From assembly GCF_002005225.1 (NCBI RefSeq), contig NZ_CP019724.1:1364001-1428000 (forward strand): 64,000 nt of DNA, given 5' to 3'. Made by a program: the position numbers and the translations under genes. The notes beneath the pieces were generated by a model. The model was not told the origin of the DNA. It saw only the letters and a program-made list of their open reading frames with translations, and made no database searches. Origin of the DNA: Streptomyces pactum (GTDB lineage Bacteria > Actinomycetota > Actinomycetes > Streptomycetales > Streptomycetaceae). This document shows, piece after piece, positions 38,688-49,038 of the stretch (its first letter is position 1; each line of letters starts with the position of its first letter).

Positions 38688-40046
38688 GTGTCCGTCCCCG
38701 CCCCCGCGCCTCCCGGCGCCGCCCCGCCCGGCCAGCCGAAGAAGGCCGCGACCGCCGCCTGGATCGGCAGCGCGCTCGAGTACTACGACTTCTTCATCTA
38801 CGGCAGCGCGGCCGCGCTGATCTTCCCCGAGGTCTTCTTCGACGAGTCCGACCCGGCCACCGCGACCCTGCTGTCGCTGGCCACGTTCGGTGTGGCGTAC
38901 GCCGCCCGTCCGGTCGGCGCGTTCTTCCTCGGCCACATCGGCGACCGGATGGGCCGCAAGAAGATCATGGTCTTCACGCTGATCCTGATGGGCGTGTCGA
39001 CGTTCCTCATCGGCTGTCTGCCCACCCGCGACCAGGTCGGCACCCTCGCCCCGGTCCTGCTGGTGCTGTGCCGCGTCCTGCAGGGCATATCGGCGGCCGG
39101 CGAACAGGCCAGCGCCAACTCCATGACGCTGGAACACGCGCCACCGCACAAACGCGGCTTCTTCACCAGCTTCACCCTCAGCGGCACCCAGGGCGGGCAA
39201 CTGCTCGCCACCCTGGTCTTCCTCCCCATCGCCGCGCTCCCCGAGGAACACCTGCTGGCGTGGGGCTGGCGCGTGCCGTTCTGGCTGAGCGTCGTGGTCG
39301 CCGTCGTCGGCTACGTCATCCGCCGCAAGCTGGACGAGACGCCGGCCTTCACGCAGCAGACCGCCACGGAGGGCGTCGCGAAGATGCCGCTGGCCGTGCT
39401 GGCGCGCGACCACTGGGCGGACGTGCTGCGGGTGGTCGCGGGCGCGCTCATCGCCTCGGTCAGCACCATCTTCACGGTCTGGGCGCTGGCGTACGCCACC
39501 AGTGACGCCGTCGGCATGTCCCGCACCGCCATGCTGTGGGTGGGCGCCCTCGCCAACGTCGTCGCGCTCGCCGCGATCCCGCTGTGGGCGACGCTGTCCG
39601 ACCGCATCGGCCGGCGCCCGGTGTTCCTGATCGGCGCGGTGGGCAGCGCGGTCACGATGTTCCTGTACCTGTGGGCCATCTCGACCGGCTCCTACCCGCT
39701 GACCTTCCTGCTGGGCATCGTCGCCTTCGGCGTCGTCTACAGCGCCGCGAACGGCGTGTGGCCCGCCTTCTACGGCGAGATGTTCTCCACCCGGGTCCGG
39801 CTGTCCGGCGTGGCGATCGGCACGCAGATCGGCTTCGCGGTGGCCGGGTTCGCGGTGACCTTCGCGGCGCAGATCGCCGGCCCGGACGGGGACGACTGGT
39901 TCGCGGTGGCGCTGTTCACGGCCGCGCTGTGCGTCCCGCCGGTGGTCGCCGCCCTCTCGGCCCGCGAGACCCACAGGGTCCCGACGGAGGAACTGGGCGA
40001 GCGGGACCACCGGGAGGCCGCCCGACCGGAGACGGTGACGGCCTGA
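38688..40046 (+). CDS. MFS transporter, metabolite:H+ symporter (shikimate-type)
   Basis: A 452-aa, 12-helix transporter of the MHS family (ShiA/ProP-like), with the signature GHIGDRMGRKKIMVF between helices 2 and 3 and WATLSDRIGRRPVF in the second half. GTG 38688 follows AAGGAG. In this module it most likely imports shikimate, quinate or a similar hydroaromatic acid. A Pro/Ala-rich N-terminus precedes helix 1. Confidence 0.85.
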   Translation: MSVPAPAPPGAAPPGQPKKAATAAWIGSALEYYDFFIYGSAAALIFPEVFFDESDPATATLLSLATFGVAYAARPVGAFFLGHIGDRMGRKKIMVFTLILMGVSTFLIGCLPTRDQVGTLAPVLLVLCRVLQGISAAGEQASANSMTLEHAPPHKRGFFTSFTLSGTQGGQLLATLVFLPIAALPEEHLLAWGWRVPFWLSVVVAVVGYVIRRKLDETPAFTQQTATEGVAKMPLAVLARDHWADVLRVVAGALIASVSTIFTVWALAYATSDAVGMSRTAMLWVGALANVVALAAIPLWATLSDRIGRRPVFLIGAVGSAVTMFLYLWAISTGSYPLTFLLGIVAFGVVYSAANGVWPAFYGEMFSTRVRLSGVAIGTQIGFAVAGFAVTFAAQIAGPDGDDWFAVALFTAALCVPPVVAALSARETHRVPTEELGERDHREAARPETVTA

Positions 40047-40379
40047 CGCCGCCGGGCCCGGAACCCGCCGACGCGCCGCCGCCCCCCGATCCGGTACCCG
40101 GCGGGCGGCGCCGTCTTCTCCGGGCCGGCGTCCTCTCCGGAACGCCGTGCTCTACGGAGCGCCGTCCTCTGGGCGCCCGCCCTCCGGAGCGCCGTCCTCT
40201 GGGCGCCCGCCGCTCCGGCGCGCGGAGGCGACGGCGTGCCGGACGCCGCGCGGCGGCTTCGCCCTGGTGGCGCGCGGTCCGGTCGAGCGGCCCGTCACGT
40301 GTTTCCGTTCGACCGGGAGGTCTGAGCGCGCCCGCGCGGGGTAGGCCGGACCCACCTCGACGAACGACCAAGGAGGGCG
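40047..40379. other. Gene-free gap with a 30-bp tandem repeat
   Basis: This 333-bp gap between the permease and the serine hydrolase holds two 30-bp direct repeats beginning GGAGCGCCGTCCTCTGGGCG at 40156 and 40186, with a degenerate partial copy before them (about 40139). A 65-codon frame across it (40147-40344) encodes GAPSSGRPP repeats and is probably not a gene. No clear promoter or terminator was seen. Confidence 0.6.
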
Positions 40380-41615
40380 ATGGGGATGGCACCGCTGCGG
40401 CAGGAGGTCGACGCGGGTGCGGCCGGGCTGGATCCGAAGGCGCTGGACCGGCTCGACCTGCACTTCGCCCGGCAGGTCGACGAGGGAAGGATGCCCGGGT
40501 TCCTGGTGGCCGTCGCCCGTGGGGGGCGAGTCGCCCATCTGACCGTGTACGGACGGCGGGACGTCGCGGCGGGGCTGCCCGTGGCGGCCGACACGCTGTG
40601 GCGGATCTATTCCATGACCAAGCCGGTCACGTCCGTGGCCGTGCTGATGCTGGTGGAGGAGGGGCGGCTGTCGCTGGACGACCCGGTGGCGCGGTACCTT
40701 CCGGCGTTCGCCGAGCCGCGGGTGTACGTCGAAGGGTCCGGGGACGGCGTCGTCACCCGACCGGCCGCCGGTCCGGTCCTGGTCCGGCACCTGATGACCC
40801 ACACCGCCGGTCTGACCTTCGGTTTCTACCACGCCCACCCGGTCGACGCGCTGTACCGCGCGGCCGGCCTGGAGTCGTCGGTGCGCCCGGGCGCGGGTCT
40901 GGCCGAGACGGTCGACCTGTACGCGAGCCTGCCGCTGCAGTTCGAGCCGGGCACGCGGTGGAACTACTCGGTGGCCGCCAACGTGCTCGGACGGCTCGTG
41001 GAGGTGGTGTCCGGGCAGCCGCTCGACGTGTACTGCGCCGAGCGGATCTTCGGGCCGCTCGGCATGACGGACACCGGCTTCCAGGTCACCGACGAGCAGG
41101 CAGACCGGCTGGCCGAGCTGTACGGCGAGACGGACGGCGGTGGTATAGAACCGGTCCCCGGGCTGCCGCTGCGGGGCCGGCCGCGCTTCCTGTCGGGCAG
41201 CGGGGGCCTGGTCTCCTCCGCGTACGACGTGCACCGCTTCGCGGAGCTGCTGCGGCGCCGGGGCGAACTGGACGGCGTCCGGCTGCTCTCCCCCGGGACG
41301 GTGGACCTCATGACCCGCAACCACCTGCCCGGCGACGCCGACCTGCGCGCCTGCGGCAGCCGCCCGGCGCACGACGAACCCGGCAACGACGGTGTCGGGT
41401 TCGGTCTCGGCGTCTCCGTGGTGATCGACCCGGACCGCGCCCAGGCGCCCTCCGGACTCGGCACCTACGGCTGGAGCGGGGTGGCGACGACCACCTTCTG
41501 GGTCGACCCGGGCCGTGACCTGACGGTGCAGTTCCTGACCCAGGTGCGACCGAAGTCCTCGCACACGGTCTACCCGGACCTCAAGCGGCTCGTGCACGAG
41601 GCCGTGGCGGACTGA
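40380..41615 (+). CDS. Beta-lactamase/penicillin-binding-family serine hydrolase
   Basis: A 411-aa protein with the class C beta-lactamase fold: SxxK as SMTK (YSMTKPVTSVAVLML), YxN-like NYSVAANV, and a C-terminal GWSGVATTTFW in place of KTG. There is no signal peptide, so it is a cytoplasmic esterase or peptidase-like enzyme, not an antibiotic resistance protein. AGGAGG precedes ATG 40380 by 3 bp and ATG 40386 by 9 bp; the second may be the true start. A 24-bp segment at its 3' end is duplicated just downstream. Confidence 0.85.
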   Translation: MGMAPLRQEVDAGAAGLDPKALDRLDLHFARQVDEGRMPGFLVAVARGGRVAHLTVYGRRDVAAGLPVAADTLWRIYSMTKPVTSVAVLMLVEEGRLSLDDPVARYLPAFAEPRVYVEGSGDGVVTRPAAGPVLVRHLMTHTAGLTFGFYHAHPVDALYRAAGLESSVRPGAGLAETVDLYASLPLQFEPGTRWNYSVAANVLGRLVEVVSGQPLDVYCAERIFGPLGMTDTGFQVTDEQADRLAELYGETDGGGIEPVPGLPLRGRPRFLSGSGGLVSSAYDVHRFAELLRRRGELDGVRLLSPGTVDLMTRNHLPGDADLRACGSRPAHDEPGNDGVGFGLGVSVVIDPDRAQAPSGLGTYGWSGVATTTFWVDPGRDLTVQFLTQVRPKSSHTVYPDLKRLVHEAVAD

Positions 41616-41647
41616 ACCGTCCGCTCGTGCACGAGGGCCTGGCGGAC
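41589..41647. repeat. Duplicated 3' end of the serine hydrolase gene with a hairpin
   Basis: CTCGTGCACGAGGCCGTGGC and four more bases (41589-41612) recur at 41624-41647 with 22 of 24 matches, a 35-bp period. GCGGAC (41607-41612) and GTCCGC (41619-41624) form a 6-bp inverted repeat around the stop codon, a possible weak terminator. It looks like a small local tandem duplication. Confidence 0.5.
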
Positions 41648-41674
41648 CGATCCGCGCGCTCCTGGCCGGGCCGC

Positions 41675-42334
41675 TCAGGACAGGTGGGCCACGGCGTCCA
41701 GGTGGGGCAGGTGATGGTCCAGCCGCTCCCGTTTGGTGCGCAGATAGGTGATGTTGCTCTCGCACGGCGCTATCAGCAGCGGCACCTGCTCGGTGACCTG
41801 GATGCCGTGCCGCACCAACGCCTCCCGTTTGCGCGGGTTGTTGGACATCAGGCGCACGGACCGCACCCCGAGGTCGTCCAGGATGCGGGCGGCGACGCCG
41901 TAGTCACGGGCGTCCACCGGCAGGCCGAGGGCGAGGTTCGCCTCCACCGTGTCCAGACCCTCGGCCTGCAACGCCATCGCCCGCAGCTTGGCGAGCAGTC
42001 CGATGCCGCGCCCCTCGTGCCCGCGCAGGTAGACGACGACACCGCTGCCCGCGGCGGCCACCGCCCGCAGCGCGCAGGACAGTTGGTCGCCGCACTCGCA
42101 GTGCCGGGAACCGAACGCGTCCCCCGTCAGGCACTCCGAGTGCAGCCGGGTGAGCACGCCGTCGGCGGCCAGGTCGCCGTACACGAGCGCCACTTGCTCG
42201 TCACCGCGCTCGTGGTCGAAATAGCCGAACGCCCGGAATTCGCCGTGGACGGTGGGCAGCGGCGTGACCACGACGCGCTCCACGTCCGTGCGCTGCGGCG
42301 TCTTCTTGCCTAGTACACCGATATTTTCTGTCAT
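41675..42334 (-). CDS. GTP cyclohydrolase II homologue, Met120 (FAPy-producing) type
   Basis: A 219-aa RibA-fold protein without the DHBP-synthase domain. Zinc ligands Cys68, Cys79 and Cys81 are in place ([17 protein letters not shown]), as is [15 protein letters not shown]. The residue after that is Met120 (KLRAMALQ), where canonical enzymes have Tyr (KIRAYALQ in E. coli). In S. coelicolor SCO6655, published work tied exactly this Tyr-to-Met change to release of the formylated pyrimidine (FAPy) instead of the deformylated riboflavin precursor. So it probably starts a special pathway, not riboflavin. Start ATG 42334 has GAGGA upstream. It is divergent from a creatininase-family gene. Confidence 0.92.
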   Translation of the reverse strand: MTENIGVLGKKTPQRTDVERVVVTPLPTVHGEFRAFGYFDHERGDEQVALVYGDLAADGVLTRLHSECLTGDAFGSRHCECGDQLSCALRAVAAAGSGVVVYLRGHEGRGIGLLAKLRAMALQAEGLDTVEANLALGLPVDARDYGVAARILDDLGVRSVRLMSNNPRKREALVRHGIQVTEQVPLLIAPCESNITYLRTKRERLDHHLPHLDAVAHLS

Positions 42335-42387
42335 GATTCTCGCGTTCCTCAACAGGTTGCTCAAGAGAGACGAAAGGCCGTGCGGGA

Positions 42388-43146
42388 ATGGATTTTTCAG
42401 TGGTGCCGGCGGACACGAGTGACGACGTACGCGGGCGGGCCTTGGGGGTTCCGCGGCAGGTGGCGGTGCTGCCGGTCGGGAGTTTCGAGCAGCACGGCCC
42501 GTACCTGCCGCTGGCGACCGACACGCTCGTCGCCTGCGCCGTCGCCCGGGAGATCGCGGCCGCGTACCCGGTACACCTCCTGCCACCGGTGACGATCGGC
42601 TGCTCGCACGAGCACGCGGACTGGCCGGGGACCGTCAGCATCTCCTCGGTGACCCTTCACGCGGTGGTACGGGACATAGCGGACTCGCTGCGCCGCTCGG
42701 GCGTGGACGCCCTGGTGGTGGTCAACGGGCACGGCGGGAACTACGTACTGGGCAACGTCGTCCAGGAGTCCTCCGCACGCGGCGAACGGACGGCGCTGTT
42801 CCCGGCCGCGGAGGACTGGGAGGCGGCGCGGGAGCGGGCGGGGGTGACCACCTCGCTGCTCACCGACATGCACGCGGGGGAGATCGAGACCTCCATTCTT
42901 CTGCACACGCACCCCGAATACGTCCGGCCCGGTTACGAGGCGGCCGATTTCGTCGCGGACGACCGGCGTCATCTGCTCTCCCTCGGAATGTCCGCCTATA
43001 CCGATTCCGGTGTCATCGGGCGACCTTCACTCGGTTCGGCGGAAAAGGGGAAGGAACTGCTGGCGGGTCTCGCGGATTCCTTCGGGGCGTGTTTCTCGAT
43101 GTTGACGTCGGTGACGGTCACGGCTCCGGGCGGTGAGCGCGGGTAG
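42388..43146 (+). CDS. Creatininase-family amidohydrolase
   Basis: A 252-aa metal hydrolase with the family motifs [15 protein letters not shown] (Glu34, His36, Asp45), NGHGGN (His115) and MHAGEIETS (Glu167). Known members include creatininase, the mycofactocin peptidase MftE and the archaeal FAPy deformylase ArfB. Because the divergent gene should make FAPy, an ArfB-like formamide hydrolase is an appealing but untested role. The 53-bp intergenic region suggests co-regulation. Its last 151 bp overlap the convergent flippase-like gene. Confidence 0.85.
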   Translation: MDFSVVPADTSDDVRGRALGVPRQVAVLPVGSFEQHGPYLPLATDTLVACAVAREIAAAYPVHLLPPVTIGCSHEHADWPGTVSISSVTLHAVVRDIADSLRRSGVDALVVVNGHGGNYVLGNVVQESSARGERTALFPAAEDWEAARERAGVTTSLLTDMHAGEIETSILLHTHPEYVRPGYEAADFVADDRRHLLSLGMSAYTDSGVIGRPSLGSAEKGKELLAGLADSFGACFSMLTSVTVTAPGGERG

Positions 43147-44267
43147 TGCCCGTCGGGCGCGCGGTGCGGCCCGGGGCCCCCGCGCAGCCCCTCGTACCAG
43201 CGGACGGCGAGGACGGCGACGCCGGGCAGGCTCGCCACGAGGCTGAGCACCCCGTAGACCACGGCCACGCCCAGCCCGGTGCCCGCGCCCAGCCCCGCCG
43301 CGCCGAACGCCCAGGCGGTGACGCCCTCCCGGGGGCCCCAGCCGCCGACGTTCAGCGGCAGCCCCATGGCGAGCAGCGCCAGCACGGCCAGCGGCGTCAG
43401 TACGGCGACGGAGGCACCGCTGCCGGCCACCCGGGCGGCGAGGACGAACATCGCGAGGTGCCCGGCCAGTACGACGACGGACGACACGGCGACCCCCGGC
43501 AGGCTCCGCCGGGACAGCAGCCCCTCGCGCGCTTCGCGGAGCGTCGTCCGCACGGCCCCGGCCGCTGCCCGTCCCCCGCGGGAGGGGGCCCGGTTCATGC
43601 GCAGGGCGAGGACGACGGCGAGCGCGCCGAGTACGGCCGATCCCACGAGCGGCGCGAGGTGGCGGGTCCCGGCCGACACCGGTGACTCCATCGTGAGCAG
43701 CACCACGGCTCCGACGCCGATCAACGCGACTTGTCCGGCGCCCCGTTCGAGGACCACGGCCCGCACGCCCCGCCCCAGGTCGCCGGCGCCGCGTCCGTGC
43801 CGTACCGCGCGGTGCACGTCGCCGAGGACACCGCCGGGGAGGGCGGCGTTGAGGAACAGCGCGCGGTAGTAGTCGGCGACGGCCGGTCCGAGCGGCAGCC
43901 GGATGCGCAGCCCCCGGGCCACCAGGGCCCAGCGCCAGGCGCTGAACACCGTGGTGACCAGCCCGATCCCGAGCGCCGTCAGCAGCGTGGGGCCGTCGAT
44001 CCGGCGCAGCCCGTCCAGCAGGACACCGGTCCCCGTCCGCCACAGCAGGACGCCGACGATGGCGACGCCGGCGAGGCTGCCCAGGTGGGCGCGCAGGGCG
44101 CGGCGGCGGGGGCTGCCGCCGCCGGGAGTACTGCCGACGGGAGGGCCGCCGGCGGAAGGGCTGCCGGCGGGACTGCCGCCTCCGGGGCCGCTGCCGGCGG
44201 GAGTCGCGTCCCGGTCCACGGCCGTCGGCGGGGCCCCCGCTGCCGCCGGCAGCGTCGGTGCGCTCAC
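42996..44267 (-). CDS. Flippase-like/LPG synthase-type integral membrane protein
   Basis: A 423-aa protein. A 55-aa Gly/Pro/Ser-rich cytoplasmic N-terminus is followed by about eight helices of the lysylphosphatidylglycerol-synthase/YbhN-like (DUF-type flippase) family, with RALFLNAALPGGVLGDVHRA and GLPLNVGGWGPREGV as conserved loops. Such proteins move or modify lipid-linked intermediates. GTG 44267 overlaps the methyltransferase stop (GTGA). The C-terminal 50 residues run into the 3' end of the creatininase gene on the other strand. Confidence 0.8.
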   Translation of the reverse strand: MSAPTLPAAAGAPPTAVDRDATPAGSGPGGGSPAGSPSAGGPPVGSTPGGGSPRRRALRAHLGSLAGVAIVGVLLWRTGTGVLLDGLRRIDGPTLLTALGIGLVTTVFSAWRWALVARGLRIRLPLGPAVADYYRALFLNAALPGGVLGDVHRAVRHGRGAGDLGRGVRAVVLERGAGQVALIGVGAVVLLTMESPVSAGTRHLAPLVGSAVLGALAVVLALRMNRAPSRGGRAAAGAVRTTLREAREGLLSRRSLPGVAVSSVVVLAGHLAMFVLAARVAGSGASVAVLTPLAVLALLAMGLPLNVGGWGPREGVTAWAFGAAGLGAGTGLGVAVVYGVLSLVASLPGVAVLAVRWYEGLRGGPGPHRAPDGHYPRSPPGAVTVTDVNIEKHAPKESARPASSSFPFSAEPSEGRPMTPESV

Positions 44268-45279
44268 GAGACCCCGCCCGTCGGCCGGCACGACGCCAGC
44301 AGGTCGGTGTGGTGGACGACGACGCGCAACTCCCCGGCGGCGCAGGCCGCGAGGCGCTCGTCCAGGTACCGGGCGGCCGGTTCGCGCAGCTTGGGGCGCT
44401 GTTCGACGGCCGCGCCGACCCAGCCCCGCAGCCACTGGGCGGTGAGCGCGGTCTCCCCGGGACCCAGCCGCCAGGGGCTGGGGTGCGTCCGCACCGTGGC
44501 GCCGTGCTCGGCGAAGGCCTCCGCCGTGGCGTCGACGGCGTCCGGACCCAGCATGCCGGTACGCCGCTGGTGCTCGTTGAAGGCGTCGGCGATCTCGGCG
44601 TCCAGGGGGTGGGCGGGGGTGAGGTCGACGCGCCCGGCGACGGAGAGGGTCAGCAGGGCCGGGCAGCCGGCCGCGGCGCAGGCGGCCGCGAGCGTGCCGA
44701 CCTGCTCGCCGGTGAGTACGTCGAGCAGCGCGGACGCCGTCAGCAGCGCGGCGCCGGTCAGCGCGTCCGGGGTGAGGCGGGCGAGGTCGCCGCGCCGTGT
44801 CTCGACCGTGACGCGGCTCCCGTCGGCGGCCGCACGCGGGGCGGCGACGGCGGCGAAGTGCAGGAGGTAGGGATCGTGGTCGTGCAGCACCCAGTGCTGG
44901 GCGCCGTCGAGCAGCGGGGCGAGCCAGCGTCCCATCGAACCGGTGCCGCACCCCACGTCGTGCACGACCAGCCCGTCCGCCCGCGTCGGCAGCTCGGCGA
45001 GGCGGGTCCGCAGCGGGTCGAGCAGATCGTGCGCCCGCGCGGCGGCATCGGCGGGCTCGCGGAGCCGTAGCCACTCGGGGGCGTAGCGCGGAGGTTCGTC
45101 GGGGCGCCCCGGGGTCTGCCGGAGACGGAGGGTGTCGCACTCCGCGGCGGGCCGCCCGGACCGGTCGGTGAGCGGCCCGGCCGGGCCCGCCCCGGAGATC
45201 ACACCGTTCGCCTCCTCGGGGGCGTCCCGCGGGCCGGGCCGGGCCGGGGCCGGTCCTGCGGCCGGTGCCGTCGTCCGCC

Positions 45280-45283
<4 letters not shown>
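44264..45283 (-). CDS. SAM-dependent methyltransferase
   Basis: A 339-aa class I methyltransferase with motif I VHDVGCGTGSMGRWL (about residue 105), HWVLHDHDPYLLHFA as the acidic-loop motif, and TASALLDVLT. About 60 disordered residues precede it. The acceptor is unknown. ATG 45283 overlaps the glycosyltransferase stop (ATGA), and its own stop overlaps the flippase start, so it belongs to a tightly coupled operon. Confidence 0.82.
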
Positions 45284-46976
<1,693 letters not shown>

Positions 46977-47056
46977 CTATTACGGCCCGGTGCCTTCCCC
47001 TGTTCAGCGTCCCGTACGTCTTTTCTCAAGGTCAGGCGCCGATGGATCCCGTCGGG

Positions 47057-48082
47057 TCAGTCGTCGTCGCCGGCGTACCGGATGCGGTGGCACAGGGCGG
47101 GGATCGCTCCGGACGCCAACCCCGGGAGCACGTCCGGCAGTTCGGTGAACGCGGACTCGCCGGTGACGAGGGCGTCGAGCGCCGGGTCGGCGAGCAGGTC
47201 GAGGGCGAGGGCGAGCCGGTCGGCGTAGGTGCGGGTGGCGCCGCGTGCCGGGGAGACCGTGCCGACCTGGCTGCTGTGCAGGGTCAGGCGCCGGGAGTGG
47301 AAGGCCTCGCCGAGCGGGAGGGCGACGCGGCGGTCGCCGTACCAGCTCAGTTCCAGGACCGTGCCCTCGGGCCGCAGCAGTTCGAGTGACCGGGCGAGGC
47401 CCGCTTCCGTCGCACTGGCGTGCACGACGAGGTCGAGGCCGCCGAGTGCGTCGGCGGGGGACGCGAAACCGACGCCGAGCGCCTCTGCGGTCTCGGCCCG
47501 GGCGGGGTCGGTGTCGACCAACTGGACCCGGACGCCCGGGAAGCGGGACAGCAGCGCCGCCACCGAGCAGCCGACCATGCCGCCGCCGACCACGGCGATC
47601 CGGTCGCCGACCAGGGGCGCCGCGTCCCACAGGGCGTTGACGGCGGTCTCGACGGTACCGGCGAGCACGGCCCGTCCGGCGGGGACCTCCGGGGGCACCG
47701 GGGTGACGGCGGCGGCCGGGACGACGTACCGGGTCTGGTGCGGGTACAGGCAGAAGACGGTACGTCCGACGAGGGCGTCCGGCCCCTCCTCCACCACACC
47801 GACGTTGAGGTAGCCGTACTTCACCGGCCCCGGGAAGTCCCCCTCCTGGAACGGCGCGCGCATGGCCGCGTACTGGTTCTCGGGCACCCGGCCGCCGAAG
47901 ACGAGCGTCTCGGTGCCCCGGCTCACGCCGCTGAAGAGCGTGCGCACGAGCACCTCGTCCGCCCCGGGCGCGGCCAGCTCGACGCCGCGGATCGCGCCCG
48001 CGCCCGGCGAGTCGACCCAGAACGCACGTGCGGTGCGCCTCGTCCGCGCCGTCGGCGTCGCCGTCCGCGTCATCCGAGTCAT
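47057..48082 (-). CDS. MDR-superfamily dehydrogenase (BchC-like, non-zinc-binding)
   Basis: A 341-aa medium-chain dehydrogenase/reductase. The N-terminal catalytic domain has SGVSRGTETLVF, and the NAD(P) domain has VVGGGMVGCSVAALL. The catalytic-zinc Cys and the GHE motif are absent (YLNVG at that place), similar to BchC-like proteins. ATG 48082 follows AGGAGG. It heads the minus-strand operon; 140 bp separate it from the PTPS-like gene. The substrate is unknown. Confidence 0.8.
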   Translation of the reverse strand: MTRMTRTATPTARTRRTARAFWVDSPGAGAIRGVELAAPGADEVLVRTLFSGVSRGTETLVFGGRVPENQYAAMRAPFQEGDFPGPVKYGYLNVGVVEEGPDALVGRTVFCLYPHQTRYVVPAAAVTPVPPEVPAGRAVLAGTVETAVNALWDAAPLVGDRIAVVGGGMVGCSVAALLSRFPGVRVQLVDTDPARAETAEALGVGFASPADALGGLDLVVHASATEAGLARSLELLRPEGTVLELSWYGDRRVALPLGEAFHSRRLTLHSSQVGTVSPARGATRTYADRLALALDLLADPALDALVTGESAFTELPDVLPGLASGAIPALCHRIRYAGDDD

Positions 48083-48190
48083 CGATGTCCTCCTGAACGA
48101 TCGGGAAGCCGCCCACGTACCGAGGGATGCACGAGCCGCGCACAAGGTAGCGGCGTTGATCGACTCTGTCACACGGCCGGAGGGTGTTCG

Positions 48191-48964
48191 GTGGCCCTGA
48201 ACAACACGTACGACGGGTACGACGCGAGGCCCGTTCAGCAGGAGACCGCGGTGGGGGCGGGCGCGCAGATCCTGCTCCTGGCGCTGCTCGGAACGGCGAT
48301 CGGCATGGGCACGGCGGGCTGGCTGACCGGCCTCGCGTTCGCGTTCGCGACCTGGGCGGTGCTCTCCCGGGCCCTGCACCGATCCCGGCTGCCGTCGTTC
48401 GGCCCCGCCAACCGGGTCACCCTGGGCCGGGCGACCCTGGTGGGCGGGGTCACGGCCCTGGTCGCGGACTCCTTCCGCAGCGCACCGCCCGTCTCCCTCC
48501 TCGTCGGCCTGACCGCCGTGGCCCTGATCCTGGACGGGGTGGACGGCAAGGTGGCCCGCCGTACCGGCACCTCGTCACCGCTGGGCGCCCGCTTCGACAT
48601 GGAGGTCGACGCGTTCCTCATCCTGGTGCTCAGCGTGTACGTGGCGATGGACCAGGGTCCGTGGGTGCTGCTGATCGGCGGCATGCGGTACGTGTTCGTC
48701 GCCGCGGCCCGGGCCTGGCCGTGGCTGACCGCCCCGCTGCCGCCGAGCACGGCGCGCAAGACGGTGGCGGCGCTGCAGGGCGTGTTGCTGCTGGTGGCGG
48801 GCGCGGAGCTGCTGCCGCACGCGGTCAACACCGGGGTGGTGCTGCTGGCGCTGGGGCTGCTGGTGTGGTCCTTCGGCCGGGACGTGCTGTGGCTGTGGCG
48901 GACGGCGCGGACGCGGGGCGGCGCCCCGGCGGCCGAGGTGATGCGGGAACTCGTCGCCCAGTAG
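48191..48964 (+). CDS. CDP-alcohol phosphatidyltransferase family protein
   Basis: A 257-aa membrane enzyme with the complete family signature D-x2-DG-x2-AR-x8-G-x3-D-x3-D (DGVDGKVARRTG, then GARFDMEVD) and about six helices. It transfers a phosphoalcohol from a CDP-activated donor. GTG 48191 has GGAGGG upstream. It is divergent from the dehydrogenase gene with 108 bp between them, and is likely part of the same pathway, placing the product on a lipid or using a CDP-activated intermediate. Confidence 0.85.
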   Translation: MALNNTYDGYDARPVQQETAVGAGAQILLLALLGTAIGMGTAGWLTGLAFAFATWAVLSRALHRSRLPSFGPANRVTLGRATLVGGVTALVADSFRSAPPVSLLVGLTAVALILDGVDGKVARRTGTSSPLGARFDMEVDAFLILVLSVYVAMDQGPWVLLIGGMRYVFVAAARAWPWLTAPLPPSTARKTVAALQGVLLLVAGAELLPHAVNTGVVLLALGLLVWSFGRDVLWLWRTARTRGGAPAAEVMRELVAQ

Positions 48965-49038
48965 GGCTCCCCAGACGGCCGACGGCCGCAGCGGAGCCGG
49001 CCCGTCCGCGTCCGTCCGCGTCCGCCCGCTCGCCGTCC

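Noticed and set aside
40147-40344. Small gene encoding GAPSSGRPP repeats
   Set aside because: It is created by the 30-bp tandem repeat, has no ribosome site, and ends inside the promoter region of the next gene.
40380-41615. Beta-lactamase resistance gene
   Set aside because: The fold matches, but there is no signal peptide and no KTG motif, so a cytoplasmic serine hydrolase is more likely.
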